Below, piece after piece: positions 23,663-32,774 of a DNA stretch of 64,000 bases. Position 1 is the first letter of the stretch; each line of letters opens with the position of its first letter. The position numbers were made by a program, and so were the translations under genes. The DNA is taken from assembly GCA_964583095.1 (NCBI GenBank), contig CAZOVB010000014.1, positions 29,732-93,731 on the forward strand, in the 5' to 3' direction. This DNA comes from CAZOVB01 sp964583095 (GTDB lineage: Bacteria; Planctomycetota; Phycisphaerae; SM23-33). A model generated the notes under the pieces. That model was not told where the DNA came from, did not search any database, and saw only the letters and a list, made by a program, of their open reading frames with translations.

Positions 23663-26638
23663 TCAGAGCCTGGGGCTGCCCTGGCGGGCGTAGCTGCGCA
23701 GTACGGGAGTGATGCGCCCCAGGTGCTCTTGGAGCTGATCACAGGCCAGGGCTGCGCGGTGGATGTCGTCGTCCCGGCAGGCCTCTTCAATCTCGGCCAG
23801 GGCCCCGACGGCAGGACCCTCGGTGAAATTCACCAAAGATCCCCGCAGGAAATGGGCGCTTTGAGCAAGCAGGGCGGTATCCCGCTGCCCCAGGGCTTCC
23901 TGGATCTGCTGGAGCATCCGGGGGCATTCGTCCACGAACAGCTCGGCCATCTCACGAACCAGGTCGGCGTCGCCGGCGTTTTGCCGGACGATCCGGTCCA
24001 TATCGATTGGTTCGGCGGTATCCTCCCCACCGGCCTGGGTGATCCGGCAGAAGTTCTGATCCGGCAGGCAGTCAGCCAGGACATCGGCCTGCTCGAGCAG
24101 CCCGTTTGGCTCAGGTTCCACGCCGGCCTGGCGTGAGGCCCGCCGCAAGGCGTCTCGCAATTCCGTCTTGTCGATCGGCTTGGAGACGTAGTCATCCATC
24201 CCCGCCTCGATGCACCGTCTCCGGTCGGCATCCATTACGTAGGCGGTCATGGCCACAATCGGCGTTCTGCCCCCCACCACTTCCTCCCGCTGCCGCAGGG
24301 CCCGGGTGGCTTGGAGCCCGTCCATCTCGGGCATCTGAATGTCCATGAGAACCACATCGAAACTCTCGGATTCCACGGCCAGCAGCGCCTGAACGCCATT
24401 GGGAACCACGGTGACCGTGTGACCCCAGCGCGTGAGCAGCTCCCGGGCCAGGAGTTGGTTGACCGGGTTGTCCTCGGCCACCAGCACCTTCAGCGGGTGC
24501 TCGGCAAGGTCCCGCCCAGGCTGGGCAGAGCCTTCCTGTTCCGGATGCAACAAGAGATGGGCGGCTCGGACCAGTTCGGCGGCCAGGATCGGTTTGGGAC
24601 TCTTCCGGGCCCGAAGCGCGCCGAACGGCTCGAGGGCCTTTCCGCAGCGATCCGTCCGGGCCAGGACCAGTACCGGCGGCCTGCCCAGGGCAGGATTCTG
24701 CGCCAACTGGTTCGCCAGCGTCTCCATGTCCGCCCGACCCAGTTCATCGTCCACGATGACCAGGTTGAAGCAACTGCCCCGCTGGAGAGCCCGTCCCAGA
24801 TGCGCCTGGGCCTCCCGAAGCGAGGACGCCTGGGTCACCTCGGCTCCGCGGAAGGTAACCGCCTCCGCTGCGCTGCGGCGGGTCTGTTCACAAGGTCCGA
24901 CCAGGAGCACGTTGCCGTCGAGGAGTTCCTGACCCTGGGGGGCTTGTTCGGGAGAATTCAGCACGCCCACCTTGATGGTGAAGTGGAACCGGCTGCCCTG
25001 GCCTTTCTGGCTCTCCAGCCAGATCCGCCCCTGCATCAGGTCGACCAGCTTGGTGCAGATCGCCAGACCCATCCCCGCAGCCCCATAGCTGCGGTTCTTG
25101 TCGTCCTCGTCCCGATGGAAGGCCCCGAAAACCTCTTGCTGCTTCTCAGCCGCAACGCCGATTCCCGTATCGCAGACCTGGAAATGCAACATCGTTTCGC
25201 TGCCGGCCTCTTCGATCTCCACCTCGATCGATACCCGTCCTTGCTCGGTGAACTTCACCGCGTTGCCAATCAGGTTCAGCAGGATCTGTCGAAGGCGTCC
25301 GGCGTCGCCCAGAACCCGCCGCGGCACGTCGGGCGCAAAACGGCAGGTCAGTTCCAGATCCTTCTGCGCCGCCTGGGCGGCGAGCATCCGGGCCGCGTAG
25401 ACCACGCAGTCCTGAAGCTGGAATTCCGCTGCGTCCAGCCGGGCCTTGCCGGCGTCGATCCGCGAGAAGTCCAAAATGTCGTCCAGCACCATCATCAGCG
25501 ACCGGGCCGACTGCTGCACCGCCCCGAGCTGCATCCGCTGCGAATCGGTCAGTTCGCTCTCCAGGACCAGTTCCGTCATGCCCAGGACGCCATTCATTGG
25601 CGTGCGGAATTCATGGCTGATGTTGGCCAGGAACTGACTCTTGGATCGGTTGGCGCTCTCGGCTGACTCCTTCGCCTCGGCCAGGGCCTCGGTGAAGCGA
25701 ACCCGCTGGGTCACGTCGAGCATGACGCCCACGATGCCCCCGACCTGGCCGGACTCATCCCGGTAAACCGACTTGTGAAACTCGAAGTAGCGCAGGACGC
25801 CATCGGCGCAGCGCACCGGAGCTTCATAGATCTGTATCCCCCCTCGCTGAAGCAGTTGTTCGTCCTGTTCCTGGTAGATCCGGGCCAGGCTCGGCGGGAC
25901 GATTTCGGGGACCTCCAGGAGCGTTTTTCCTATCACCTGGCTGCGGTCGACGCCAAGGATCTTTTCAGCGAACTCCTGGTTGCAGCCCTGGTAGCGCCCC
26001 TGACGGTCCTTGTAGAAAATCGGGCTGGGAATCGTCTCCACCAACGTCCGGAGAAATGCCAGGCTGCCTTGAAGCTCGTTACGTGCAACCTGGAGGCTGT
26101 GGTCGCCCTCGATTTTCTCGGAATAGGCCCAGGCCGTGTCAGCCAGCAGTTCGCAAAACCCCGTCAGGTACCCGGTGGCCTGTTGAACCTGTTCCCGGGT
26201 GAGCTGCGGGACCTTCCCCAGGGCTTCGAGGTACGCCTGGGTTTCAAAGCCGTATCGCGAGGCCTGGGCGCGGAAGAACTCCTCCTCCAGGTGATCGTCG
26301 GCATGGAGGTATTGGCCCAGGATGAGATAGGCATCGAGCTGCCCGTCGATCCGGATCCCTGCCGCCGCGTAGCGCAGCCCGTTCTCGCAGGCGATCTCGC
26401 AGTCGCTGGTACTCTTGAGCCGCTCCACCGTCCGCAATTGGCTGCGCCTGCAGGCCTCGATGCACCGGGAATCGGCACGGTGGAATTCGGTGCAGATCGA
26501 TTGCCGGTTCGCGCAGATGATCGGTTCGCCCTGCAGATCAAAGATGCCCGCTCCCACACCGATCGTGGCATGAAAGCCCTCCAGAAGAGACTGGAGTCGG
26601 GTCAGGTCAACAAGTTGGGAGAATCGCGACGTCTGCAT
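23663..26638 (-). CDS. Hybrid histidine kinase: PocR sensor, PAS, HisKA, HATPase, two receivers, HPt
   Basis: This is a 991-residue phosphorelay protein with no membrane segment. Residues about 10-170 form a PocR-type ligand-sensing domain with conserved cysteines (CRRSQ, CENGLRYAAAGIRIDGQ). A PAS domain follows (about 195-315, FYKDRQGRYQGCNQEFAEKILG). The HisKA box is NISHEFRTPMNG with H342, and the ATP-binding domain has N, G1 and G2 motifs (LIGNAVKFTE, DTGIGV, GAAGMGLAI). A degenerate receiver (about 580-700) precedes a complete one with D766 (VVLMDIQMPEMDG). The C-terminal HPt has H929 (AHFLRGS). PocR domains bind small hydrocarbon or sugar-like compounds. The output partner is not visible nearby. 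The 200-bp gap after it shows nothing. Confidence 0.92.
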   Translation of the reverse strand: MQTSRFSQLVDLTRLQSLLEGFHATIGVGAGIFDLQGEPIICANRQSICTEFHRADSRCIEACRRSQLRTVERLKSTSDCEIACENGLRYAAAGIRIDGQLDAYLILGQYLHADDHLEEEFFRAQASRYGFETQAYLEALGKVPQLTREQVQQATGYLTGFCELLADTAWAYSEKIEGDHSLQVARNELQGSLAFLRTLVETIPSPIFYKDRQGRYQGCNQEFAEKILGVDRSQVIGKTLLEVPEIVPPSLARIYQEQDEQLLQRGGIQIYEAPVRCADGVLRYFEFHKSVYRDESGQVGGIVGVMLDVTQRVRFTEALAEAKESAESANRSKSQFLANISHEFRTPMNGVLGMTELVLESELTDSQRMQLGAVQQSARSLMMVLDDILDFSRIDAGKARLDAAEFQLQDCVVYAARMLAAQAAQKDLELTCRFAPDVPRRVLGDAGRLRQILLNLIGNAVKFTEQGRVSIEVEIEEAGSETMLHFQVCDTGIGVAAEKQQEVFGAFHRDEDDKNRSYGAAGMGLAICTKLVDLMQGRIWLESQKGQGSRFHFTIKVGVLNSPEQAPQGQELLDGNVLLVGPCEQTRRSAAEAVTFRGAEVTQASSLREAQAHLGRALQRGSCFNLVIVDDELGRADMETLANQLAQNPALGRPPVLVLARTDRCGKALEPFGALRARKSPKPILAAELVRAAHLLLHPEQEGSAQPGRDLAEHPLKVLVAEDNPVNQLLARELLTRWGHTVTVVPNGVQALLAVESESFDVVLMDIQMPEMDGLQATRALRQREEVVGGRTPIVAMTAYVMDADRRRCIEAGMDDYVSKPIDKTELRDALRRASRQAGVEPEPNGLLEQADVLADCLPDQNFCRITQAGGEDTAEPIDMDRIVRQNAGDADLVREMAELFVDECPRMLQQIQEALGQRDTALLAQSAHFLRGSLVNFTEGPAVGALAEIEEACRDDDIHRAALACDQLQEHLGRITPVLRSYARQGSPRL

Positions 26639-26811
26639 ATGATCCCGGAGTGGAAGGTCCAGTGCGCCCCGACAGCTTTTGGCGCGGTTCTGTTTACCTT
26701 CTTCGGTATTTCAGGCCCTGGATCTGAGTAACCCGGCGCAGAACTCGTCCGATGCCCCAAACATGAGGGATTTCCCCTATCAACTCATCTGCAAATGCAG
26801 CCTGTCCTGCC

Positions 26812-27966
26812 TCAGCCTCCAACCGCCCAGCGAAGCCGGTCAGCCACGTAGCGAATCTGCTGCTCAGAAAGTTCAGGGAAGATCGGAAGGGCCAGCACCT
26901 CCGCCTCGGCCTGTTCGCTGACGGGGAAGTCCCCCTCGCGGTAACCCAGTCCCTGGAAACACGCCTGCTTGTGGAGGCTCATCGGGTAGTAGATTTCGCA
27001 GCCGACGTTGGCCGAGCGAAGTTTCTCGACCACTACATCCCGGTCCGGCACGCGGATGACGTACTGGTTGTACACCGAAACGTTGCCCTCCGAGATCGTC
27101 GGCAGGGTCACCGGGACGCAGTCGGCCAGGAGTTCATCGTAAAGAGCGGCGTTTTCGCGGCGCTTGCCGGCCCAGTTGTCCAGGTGGGCCAGCTTGGCCA
27201 GGACGACCGCTGCCTGGATGGAATCCAGCCGGAAGTTGCCTCCGACCATCTTGTGGAAGTACTTCGGGTTCATCCCGTGGTTTCGCAAGAAGACCATCTT
27301 CTCAGCCAGCGTCTGGGACCCGGTGGTGACCATTCCGCCGTCGCCGGCGCCGCTGAGATTCTTGGTCGGATAAAAGCTGAAGCACCCGATATCGCCCATC
27401 GATCCGGCGGGTCGGCCCTTGTAGGTAGCCCCGATCGACTGGGCGCAATCCTCCACCACCGCAAGCTCGTGCTTCCGCGCGGTTTCGAGAATCGGATCCA
27501 TATCCGCCGTCTGGCCGTAGAGATGCACCGGCAGAATCGCCTTGGTGTTCTCGGTAATCGCCTCGGGAATCCGGGACGGATCGATGTTGAACGTTTCCGG
27601 TTCGATATCCACGAAAACCGGCTTGGCTCCGACGCGCCAGATCGCCCCGGCCGTGCCGAAGAACGTAAACGGCGTCGTGATCACTTCATCGCACCCTTGA
27701 CACTTCTGCGAAACGCGGCAGGCGGGGCTCTGCCCCCCCACTTCCAGGGCCATCAACGCAACGATCAGCGCATCGGTCCCGGAGGAAAGCCCCACTGCCG
27801 CGGAGGCCCCGCAGTATTCCGCCAAAGCTGCTTCGAGATCCTTGACCGGCCGGCCCAGCACGTAGTGCTGGGTCTGGAAGACCTCCATGACCGCCTGGAG
27901 GACCTCCTGCCTGATCGGTTCAAACTGCGCCTTGAGGTCCAGAAGCGGTACGTTCATCTCATCCAT
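26812..27966 (-). CDS. DegT/DnrJ/EryC1/StrS-family sugar aminotransferase
   Basis: This 384-residue pyridoxal-phosphate enzyme would make amino-sugars from keto-sugar nucleotides for surface polysaccharide. Diagnostic parts are VPLLDLKAQFEPIRQEV at the start, GLSSGTDALIVALMAL, TTPFTFFGTAGAI and PVHLYGQTADMDPI. The PLP lysine lies in FYPTKNLSGAGDGG. The start at 27966 is chosen because an upstream in-frame extension crosses into the divergent wecB gene. The unusual point is about 15 extra residues, including three cysteines, between ALEVG and DEVITT, where relatives have only two residues (27691-27735). The gene lies with wecB, an ATP-grasp gene and a GT87 gene, so a role in surface-sugar synthesis is inferred. 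Confidence 0.9.
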   Translation of the reverse strand: MDEMNVPLLDLKAQFEPIRQEVLQAVMEVFQTQHYVLGRPVKDLEAALAEYCGASAAVGLSSGTDALIVALMALEVGGQSPACRVSQKCQGCDEVITTPFTFFGTAGAIWRVGAKPVFVDIEPETFNIDPSRIPEAITENTKAILPVHLYGQTADMDPILETARKHELAVVEDCAQSIGATYKGRPAGSMGDIGCFSFYPTKNLSGAGDGGMVTTGSQTLAEKMVFLRNHGMNPKYFHKMVGGNFRLDSIQAAVVLAKLAHLDNWAGKRRENAALYDELLADCVPVTLPTISEGNVSVYNQYVIRVPDRDVVVEKLRSANVGCEIYYPMSLHKQACFQGLGYREGDFPVSEQAEAEVLALPIFPELSEQQIRYVADRLRWAVGG

Positions 27967-28170
27967 GATTTCATCTCTTATCAAAAAGTCCCAAGTTCGC
28001 CCTGCATCGTCGGCGAAATCCCCGCCCGCGTCAAGCCTCCCGGCGACGGTGAGCCCAGCGGCAGCGGTTTCGCACACGCGAAAACACTTTATGTCCATGG
28101 AATCCTTTGCCTTACGCCGATAGGATAGGGCAGCTTCCCGCGACGCACCGACCCGCAGAAGAGGACCCAG

Positions 28171-29259
28171 ATGAAGATTATCAGCGTAGCCGGCGCCCGA
28201 CCCAATTTCATGAAAATCGCTCCCCTGATGGAAGCATTTGCCGCCTGCAAGGACATCCAGCCACTGCTGGTCCACACCGGTCAACACTACGACGAGAAAA
28301 TGAGCGATCTGTTCTTCCGGCAATTGGAGATTCCCGAGCCGGATATGAATCTCGGCATCGGCTCGGGAACCCATTCGGTCCAGACGGCCGAAGTCATGAA
28401 GGCCTTCGAGCCGGTCGTCCTGCAAGAGAAGCCCGATATCGTCCTGGTCGTAGGGGATGTCAACAGCACCATCGCCTGCGGTCTGGTGGCCGTAAAGTGC
28501 GGGGTCAAGCTCGTCCATGTCGAAGCCGGCCTGCGAAGCTTCGACCGGGCCATGCCCGAGGAAATCAACCGCGTGCTGACCGATGCGATCAGCGACCTGC
28601 TCTTCTGCACCGAACAGAGCGGCGTGGACAACCTGCTCTCAGAAGGCGTCGAGCAGAACCGCATCCACCTGGTCGGCAACGTCATGATCGATACCCTCCT
28701 GAAAAACCGCCAAAAGGCCGAGGCCTCGGACATCCTCGATCGGTTGGGCTTGAAGCCGGGAAGCTACGCCGCCCTGACGCTCCATCGGCCCAGCAACGTG
28801 GATGACCCGGCGGTCTTCGGGCGCATCCTCGACGCCCTCGAGCAGATCCAGCAGGACCTGCCGCTGATCTTCCCCATCCACCCCCGCACGCGGAAGAACC
28901 TCCCGGCCATGGGGCTCCAGCAACGCGTCGACGCCATGGAGAATCTCACCCTCCTGGACCCGGTGGGCTACCTGGACTTCCTGAAGCTTACAAGCTCCGC
29001 CCGGTTGGTGCTGACCGACTCGGGCGGCATCCAGGAAGAAACCACCATCCTCCGCGTGCCCTGCCTGACGCTGCGCGAAAGCACCGAGAGGCCCATCACC
29101 GCCCAGGTCGGCTCGAACCGCATCGTCGGAACGCAGACCAGCGACATTCTGGCCGCCTACCGGGACGCAATGGCCGGGCCCGAACGATCGGGCCAGATCC
29201 CACCCCTGTGGGACGGACAGGCCGCTGAGAGAATCGCCGACATCCTCCTGCAAGGCTGA
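28171..29259 (+). CDS. wecB: UDP-N-acetylglucosamine 2-epimerase (non-hydrolysing)
   Basis: This 362-residue enzyme interconverts UDP-GlcNAc and UDP-ManNAc, a precursor of surface polysaccharides. It shows the family start GARPNFMKIAPLMEA, HTGQHYDEKMSD, VVGDVNSTIACGLVA, HVEAGLRSFDRAMPEEINR and the C-terminal TDSGGIQEETTILRVPCLTLRESTERP. All of these are conserved, so it should be active. The ATG has GAGGA 5 nt upstream. It is divergent from the DegT aminotransferase gene and convergent with the ATP-grasp gene. The 204-bp divergent region holds no clear promoter match. Confidence 0.96.
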   Translation: MKIISVAGARPNFMKIAPLMEAFAACKDIQPLLVHTGQHYDEKMSDLFFRQLEIPEPDMNLGIGSGTHSVQTAEVMKAFEPVVLQEKPDIVLVVGDVNSTIACGLVAVKCGVKLVHVEAGLRSFDRAMPEEINRVLTDAISDLLFCTEQSGVDNLLSEGVEQNRIHLVGNVMIDTLLKNRQKAEASDILDRLGLKPGSYAALTLHRPSNVDDPAVFGRILDALEQIQQDLPLIFPIHPRTRKNLPAMGLQQRVDAMENLTLLDPVGYLDFLKLTSSARLVLTDSGGIQEETTILRVPCLTLRESTERPITAQVGSNRIVGTQTSDILAAYRDAMAGPERSGQIPPLWDGQAAERIADILLQG

Positions 29260-29264
29260 GATGC

Positions 29265-30281
29265 CTACCGGAAGCGAGGCCGATCCAGCCCCGGCAGGGA
29301 GGACGGATCCGAGACCTCCCGGAAAACCGCTTCGTCGTAGCGGGACATCAAGAGTCTGTCCTGGAAGCGCCCCGGCGTGGCTGAGATTTCCAGGCCGCTG
29401 ATTTCTTCGAGCAGGTAGCGGGGAAGGTCCGCCCCGGCCGCCACCGACAGCGGCGCCCCGCCCCCGAAACGCGGATTGATCTCGAAAAACTTCGGCGCCT
29501 CTCCCTCCGGACGGATGCACTGGCAGCAGCAGATGCCCCAGAGGCCTTCAATCGAGGCCGCCAGCTTGCTTCCGCTCTGGATCAACTCTTCGTCATGGAC
29601 CGTCAGGCCGGTTTCCACCTCGCCGCTTCGAACCAGCAGGCGCTGACGAGGCACCACGCAGCGGACCTCGCCGTCGCGGCTGCGATAGACGTCGAGGGTA
29701 AACTCGGGCCCGGACAGGATTTCCTGGACCATCAGGTTGTCCCCGTATACGCGGCGATGCGCCGAGAGGGCTGCTTCGTTGTCCACTCGCGCCGCCCCGA
29801 TGCCGGCTGAGCCGTTGACCGGCTTGACAAAACAGGGGAAGAAAGGCTCACTGTCATGCTGGGTCAGGCTGACCGTCCGGACCGGCGCCAGGCCTGCATC
29901 GGCCACCGCCTGGGCTGTGCGAAGCTTGTCACGACAGATCGAGACAGCCTCCAGCGAAGAGATCATCACCTCGCAGCCCAGGGCGGTGATCTCCTCGCGA
30001 TTCTCAGCCAGAATCAGCAGATCCAGATCGGTGACCGGGACCACAAGGCGAATTGCGTGGCGGGAGATCTGCTCGGCCAGCCAGGGCAGGTATCCCGGAT
30101 CGTTTACCCGCGGGGCAACAAGTCCGACATCCGCCCGGTGGTACGTCGGGGCAGACCAGGAGGCATCTGCGGCGAAGATGCGCCCCTGGATCCCCAGCCT
30201 CGCCATCGCGTCGCGGAAGTTGTCCAGCAGGGCCACTCGCCTGCCCGAACAGGTGAACAGCACATGGAAGTCCTTGATCAT
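29265..30281 (-). CDS. ATP-grasp family ligase (CarB/PylC-like)
   Basis: This 338-residue protein has an N-terminal Rossmann-like part (VLFTCSGRRVALLDNFRDA, DVGLVAPRV, PVTDLDLLILAENREE). An ATP-grasp domain follows with FVKPVNGSAGIGAARV (the lysine and glycine-rich loop), MVQEILSGPEFTLDVY and the metal-ligand strand FFEINPRFGGGAPLS. Enzymes of this type join a carboxylate to an amine or thiol with ATP. Those near polysaccharide genes often modify sugars or make peptide-like caps. The substrate is unknown. It has AGGAG 7 nt before the ATG and lies 12 bp after the GT87 gene, so the two form an operon. Confidence 0.85.
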   Translation of the reverse strand: MIKDFHVLFTCSGRRVALLDNFRDAMARLGIQGRIFAADASWSAPTYHRADVGLVAPRVNDPGYLPWLAEQISRHAIRLVVPVTDLDLLILAENREEITALGCEVMISSLEAVSICRDKLRTAQAVADAGLAPVRTVSLTQHDSEPFFPCFVKPVNGSAGIGAARVDNEAALSAHRRVYGDNLMVQEILSGPEFTLDVYRSRDGEVRCVVPRQRLLVRSGEVETGLTVHDEELIQSGSKLAASIEGLWGICCCQCIRPEGEAPKFFEINPRFGGGAPLSVAAGADLPRYLLEEISGLEISATPGRFQDRLLMSRYDEAVFREVSDPSSLPGLDRPRFR

Positions 30282-30293
30282 GCCCGGCTCCTG

Positions 30294-31961
30294 TCATCCC
30301 TTGTCGCAGGCCAGCACGGCCTGGCGCTGCCGGTCGTACGGCTCAGGCTTGGTTCGCAGTTTGGAAAGCAGAATCACACAGCAGATAAACAGGATCAGGA
30401 AGTTGAAAAACCCCGGCCCGTATGCCTCGGCCACGTCGGCGAATTGCTTGGCCTGGGCTGTCCGCATCCCCCGAAGCTTGGCGAAGCTCTCGAAGAGCTG
30501 CGTCCCGGTCAGGTAGTGCACCATCCCGGCCAGGATCGCCAGAACCAGACACACCACACGCCGGGCGGGAGGCATGTGGCCGTAGCCCAGGCCCTGCCAG
30601 AGACCCACCGCGGCCAGGAGGACAACCCCCGCGTGGTGATCCCACGTGCGCTGATTCAGGAGCATCATCCCGCAGGCTACGATCCCGTAATGCAACAGTC
30701 GCCGCCCGTCGCGACGGTCCAGTTTTCGCCACCCGATCGCCCAGGCCCCCAGGGCCACAATCAAGACCTGCCCGGCCCGGATCAGCCACTTCACCGTGGA
30801 CGCAGACAGATCGGCGATGGCGATCCACCCGTTCTGGGTCTGCATCGAGTACGGATTGTCGTCCGGGTTCCAGAAAATATCTCCGCCCGGATGAGGCTCA
30901 GCCAGGAAGAGACGGCTCATCATCGCCGGCAGCGACTGGTTGATGTGAATCGGATACCACGCCCCCTTGAGCAGGCCCGGGACGATCAGATTCTCCAGCC
31001 ACGTGCCTGTCAGTTCCATATACCGCTCGGGCCCCACCGCCAGGGCAGGCAGCACCACCGCCAGGCCCAGCCCCCAAAGGACCGTCGAGCCCAGCAGCTT
31101 CCAATTCCGCTGATACAGCCAGTACACCCCGAACAGCGCCGGGGTCATCTTCAGGCAGACAGCCACCGCCAGAGCGCCCCCCGCCAGCCAGTCGTGCCCC
31201 CGGCGGTACAGCCACAGGTGCGTCACGACCGTCAGCAGCACCAGGGCATTGGTGTTGCCGTGCTGCATGTCGCTGACCAGAAACAGCAGCGTCCACGCGC
31301 CGCCCAGGCCCAGTACCCAGTCGGGGATCTTCCAGTCGTGATGGGCTGCAAGCTCAGCCACCATCCACAGGCTCGCCAGGACCGCGACGAGTTTGAGCAG
31401 CGAGAAAACCACCGCCATCCAGATCACCGGCAGATACGCGAAAGGGCTCAGCAGCATGACCGTAAAGGGCATGTTCGGATGCAGATAGATTGCCAACTGA
31501 TGCGGCGGCGTGCCCTCCTCCACGTCATCCTCGGCCAGCACCTCCTCGTTCAAGGCAGGCTGACGGTAGATGTTCACACCCGCCCAGAAGGCATGGATGG
31601 CCTTTCGCCATCGACCGATCGCACCCTTGTGACGCTTGGGCGGATCGCCCAGGGCCTGGACGATCCGCGCGTGGTCCTCGGCCTCGATCGCCTCCAGATC
31701 CGGCACCGGATGCACCTGCCGCTCCAGCCGCTCGGAGACCAGCGACGCCTTCAACGCCGCCGCCCGGTTGTGGTATTCTTCCGATTCCCGAAGATTGCGG
31801 CTGGTCATCACCGAGAACTGGATCACCCCTGTAATCAGGGCGCCCAGCACCACAAAGTACCCCAGGATCCGCGCTGCGAGGACCAGGGGCTTCTTGCCGG
31901 CAGGTGCCGGCTCCACGCGATAAGGTAGTGCCCCGCGGGGGGGCGTCTCGGCTGCATTCAT
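30294..31961 (-). CDS. GT87-family (DUF2029) membrane glycosyltransferase
   Basis: This 555-residue protein has about ten hydrophobic helices. It matches polyprenyl-phosphate-mannose-dependent GT87 enzymes: a first helix after a hydrophilic start, then a large loop with YLHPNMPFTVMLLSPFAYLP. The DMQHGNTNALVLL motif and PALFGVYWLYQRNWK are also family features. Such enzymes add a mannose- or arabinose-type sugar to a surface glycan from a lipid-linked donor, on the outer side of the inner membrane. The cytosolic segment between helices 1 and 2 (about residues 55-140) is longer than usual and rich in charged residues. It is the first gene of an operon with the ATP-grasp gene. Specificity is not predictable. 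Confidence 0.8.
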   Translation of the reverse strand: MNAAETPPRGALPYRVEPAPAGKKPLVLAARILGYFVVLGALITGVIQFSVMTSRNLRESEEYHNRAAALKASLVSERLERQVHPVPDLEAIEAEDHARIVQALGDPPKRHKGAIGRWRKAIHAFWAGVNIYRQPALNEEVLAEDDVEEGTPPHQLAIYLHPNMPFTVMLLSPFAYLPVIWMAVVFSLLKLVAVLASLWMVAELAAHHDWKIPDWVLGLGGAWTLLFLVSDMQHGNTNALVLLTVVTHLWLYRRGHDWLAGGALAVAVCLKMTPALFGVYWLYQRNWKLLGSTVLWGLGLAVVLPALAVGPERYMELTGTWLENLIVPGLLKGAWYPIHINQSLPAMMSRLFLAEPHPGGDIFWNPDDNPYSMQTQNGWIAIADLSASTVKWLIRAGQVLIVALGAWAIGWRKLDRRDGRRLLHYGIVACGMMLLNQRTWDHHAGVVLLAAVGLWQGLGYGHMPPARRVVCLVLAILAGMVHYLTGTQLFESFAKLRGMRTAQAKQFADVAEAYGPGFFNFLILFICCVILLSKLRTKPEPYDRQRQAVLACDKG

Positions 31962-32075
31962 GCCCGATACTCTAACGATCCGCCCCCCGCTTGACCAGAA
32001 TCCTCTCCGGCCGCTGTCGCCGGCCTTGGCCGGCCAGGGCAGGACCCTCCCGCTGCTTTGGCCGAGCCCCCAGAG

Positions 32076-32081
32076 TATAAT
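32076..32081 (+). promoter_or_regulatory. -10 element of the endonuclease III gene, leaderless start
   Basis: A consensus TATAAT ends 6 nt before the ATG at 32088, so transcription is predicted to begin at or next to the start codon. No Shine-Dalgarno exists between them. A clear -35 hexamer is not visible at 16-18 nt. Confidence 0.55.
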
Positions 32082-32087
32082 CCCCCC

Positions 32088-32768
32088 ATGACTTTTAAGA
32101 AGCTTGCCTCACAAATCGCCGATGTCCTCCAGCGTCTGCGGGACTGCTATGGCCCGCCGGAGCCCGATCCTCCCGGCGACGGGGTCGACTGTCTCGTGGC
32201 CACCATCCTCTCCCAGAACACCTCCCGGGCCAACAGCAAGGCCGGGTTCCGCAGACTCAAGCAAACGTTCCCCGACTGGAACCAGGTTGCCGATGCCGAT
32301 CTTGCCCGGATCCAGCAATGCATCCAGGTCAGCGGGCTGGCGAAGACCAAGGCCCCCCGAATCCGGAAGATCCTCCGGACGCTCCGCAATCGGCTCGGAC
32401 AAATCGATCTGCAATTCCTGGCCGAGATGCCCGACGACCAGGCCCGCGACTACCTCCTTGCCTTTGAAGGAATCGGGCCCAAAACCGCCTGCTGCATCCT
32501 GCTTTTCGCCTTCGGAAAGGACATCTTCCCCGTCGACACCCACATCCACCGCATCGCAAGGCGCCTGGGATGGATCGAAGCGAAGGTCTCGGCCGAGAAA
32601 ACCCACGATCTGCTCGCCGCCCACATCGCCCCCGGCGACAGCTACGACCTGCACGTATTGCTTATTCAACACGGGCGGCAAACCTGCAAGGCCCGCTCGC
32701 CGCGTTGCCGGCTCTGCCCGCTGAGGCCGCTTTGCCCGTCGGCGGAAGGTTTTCTCGGCAACGGCTGA
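32088..32768 (+). CDS. nth: Endonuclease III family DNA glycosylase/AP lyase
   Basis: This 226-residue enzyme removes oxidised pyrimidines in base-excision repair. It has the substrate-side LVATILSQNTSRANS and a helix-hairpin-helix FEGIGPKTACCILL whose lysine is the Schiff-base nucleophile. The catalytic aspartate is in FPVDTHIHRIARRLG. A complete C-x6-C-x2-C-x5-C cluster motif (CKARSPRCRLCPLRPLC) should hold a [4Fe-4S] cluster. It thus differs from the MagIII-like gene at 2301, which lacks both the lysine and one cysteine. The start is set at 32088 by the leaderless promoter and by homology. It converges on the phosphotransferase gene 6 bp away. Confidence 0.9.
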   Translation: MTFKKLASQIADVLQRLRDCYGPPEPDPPGDGVDCLVATILSQNTSRANSKAGFRRLKQTFPDWNQVADADLARIQQCIQVSGLAKTKAPRIRKILRTLRNRLGQIDLQFLAEMPDDQARDYLLAFEGIGPKTACCILLFAFGKDIFPVDTHIHRIARRLGWIEAKVSAEKTHDLLAAHIAPGDSYDLHVLLIQHGRQTCKARSPRCRLCPLRPLCPSAEGFLGNG

Positions 32769-32774
32769 TCGGCC

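Noticed and set aside
27967..28518. Extended N-terminus of the DegT gene
   Set aside because: It runs through the wecB gene on the other strand; homology begins at 27966.
29856..31928. 690-residue plus-strand frame opposite the ATP-grasp and GT87 genes
   Set aside because: His/Gln/Arg-rich composition typical of an antisense frame, spanning two real genes.
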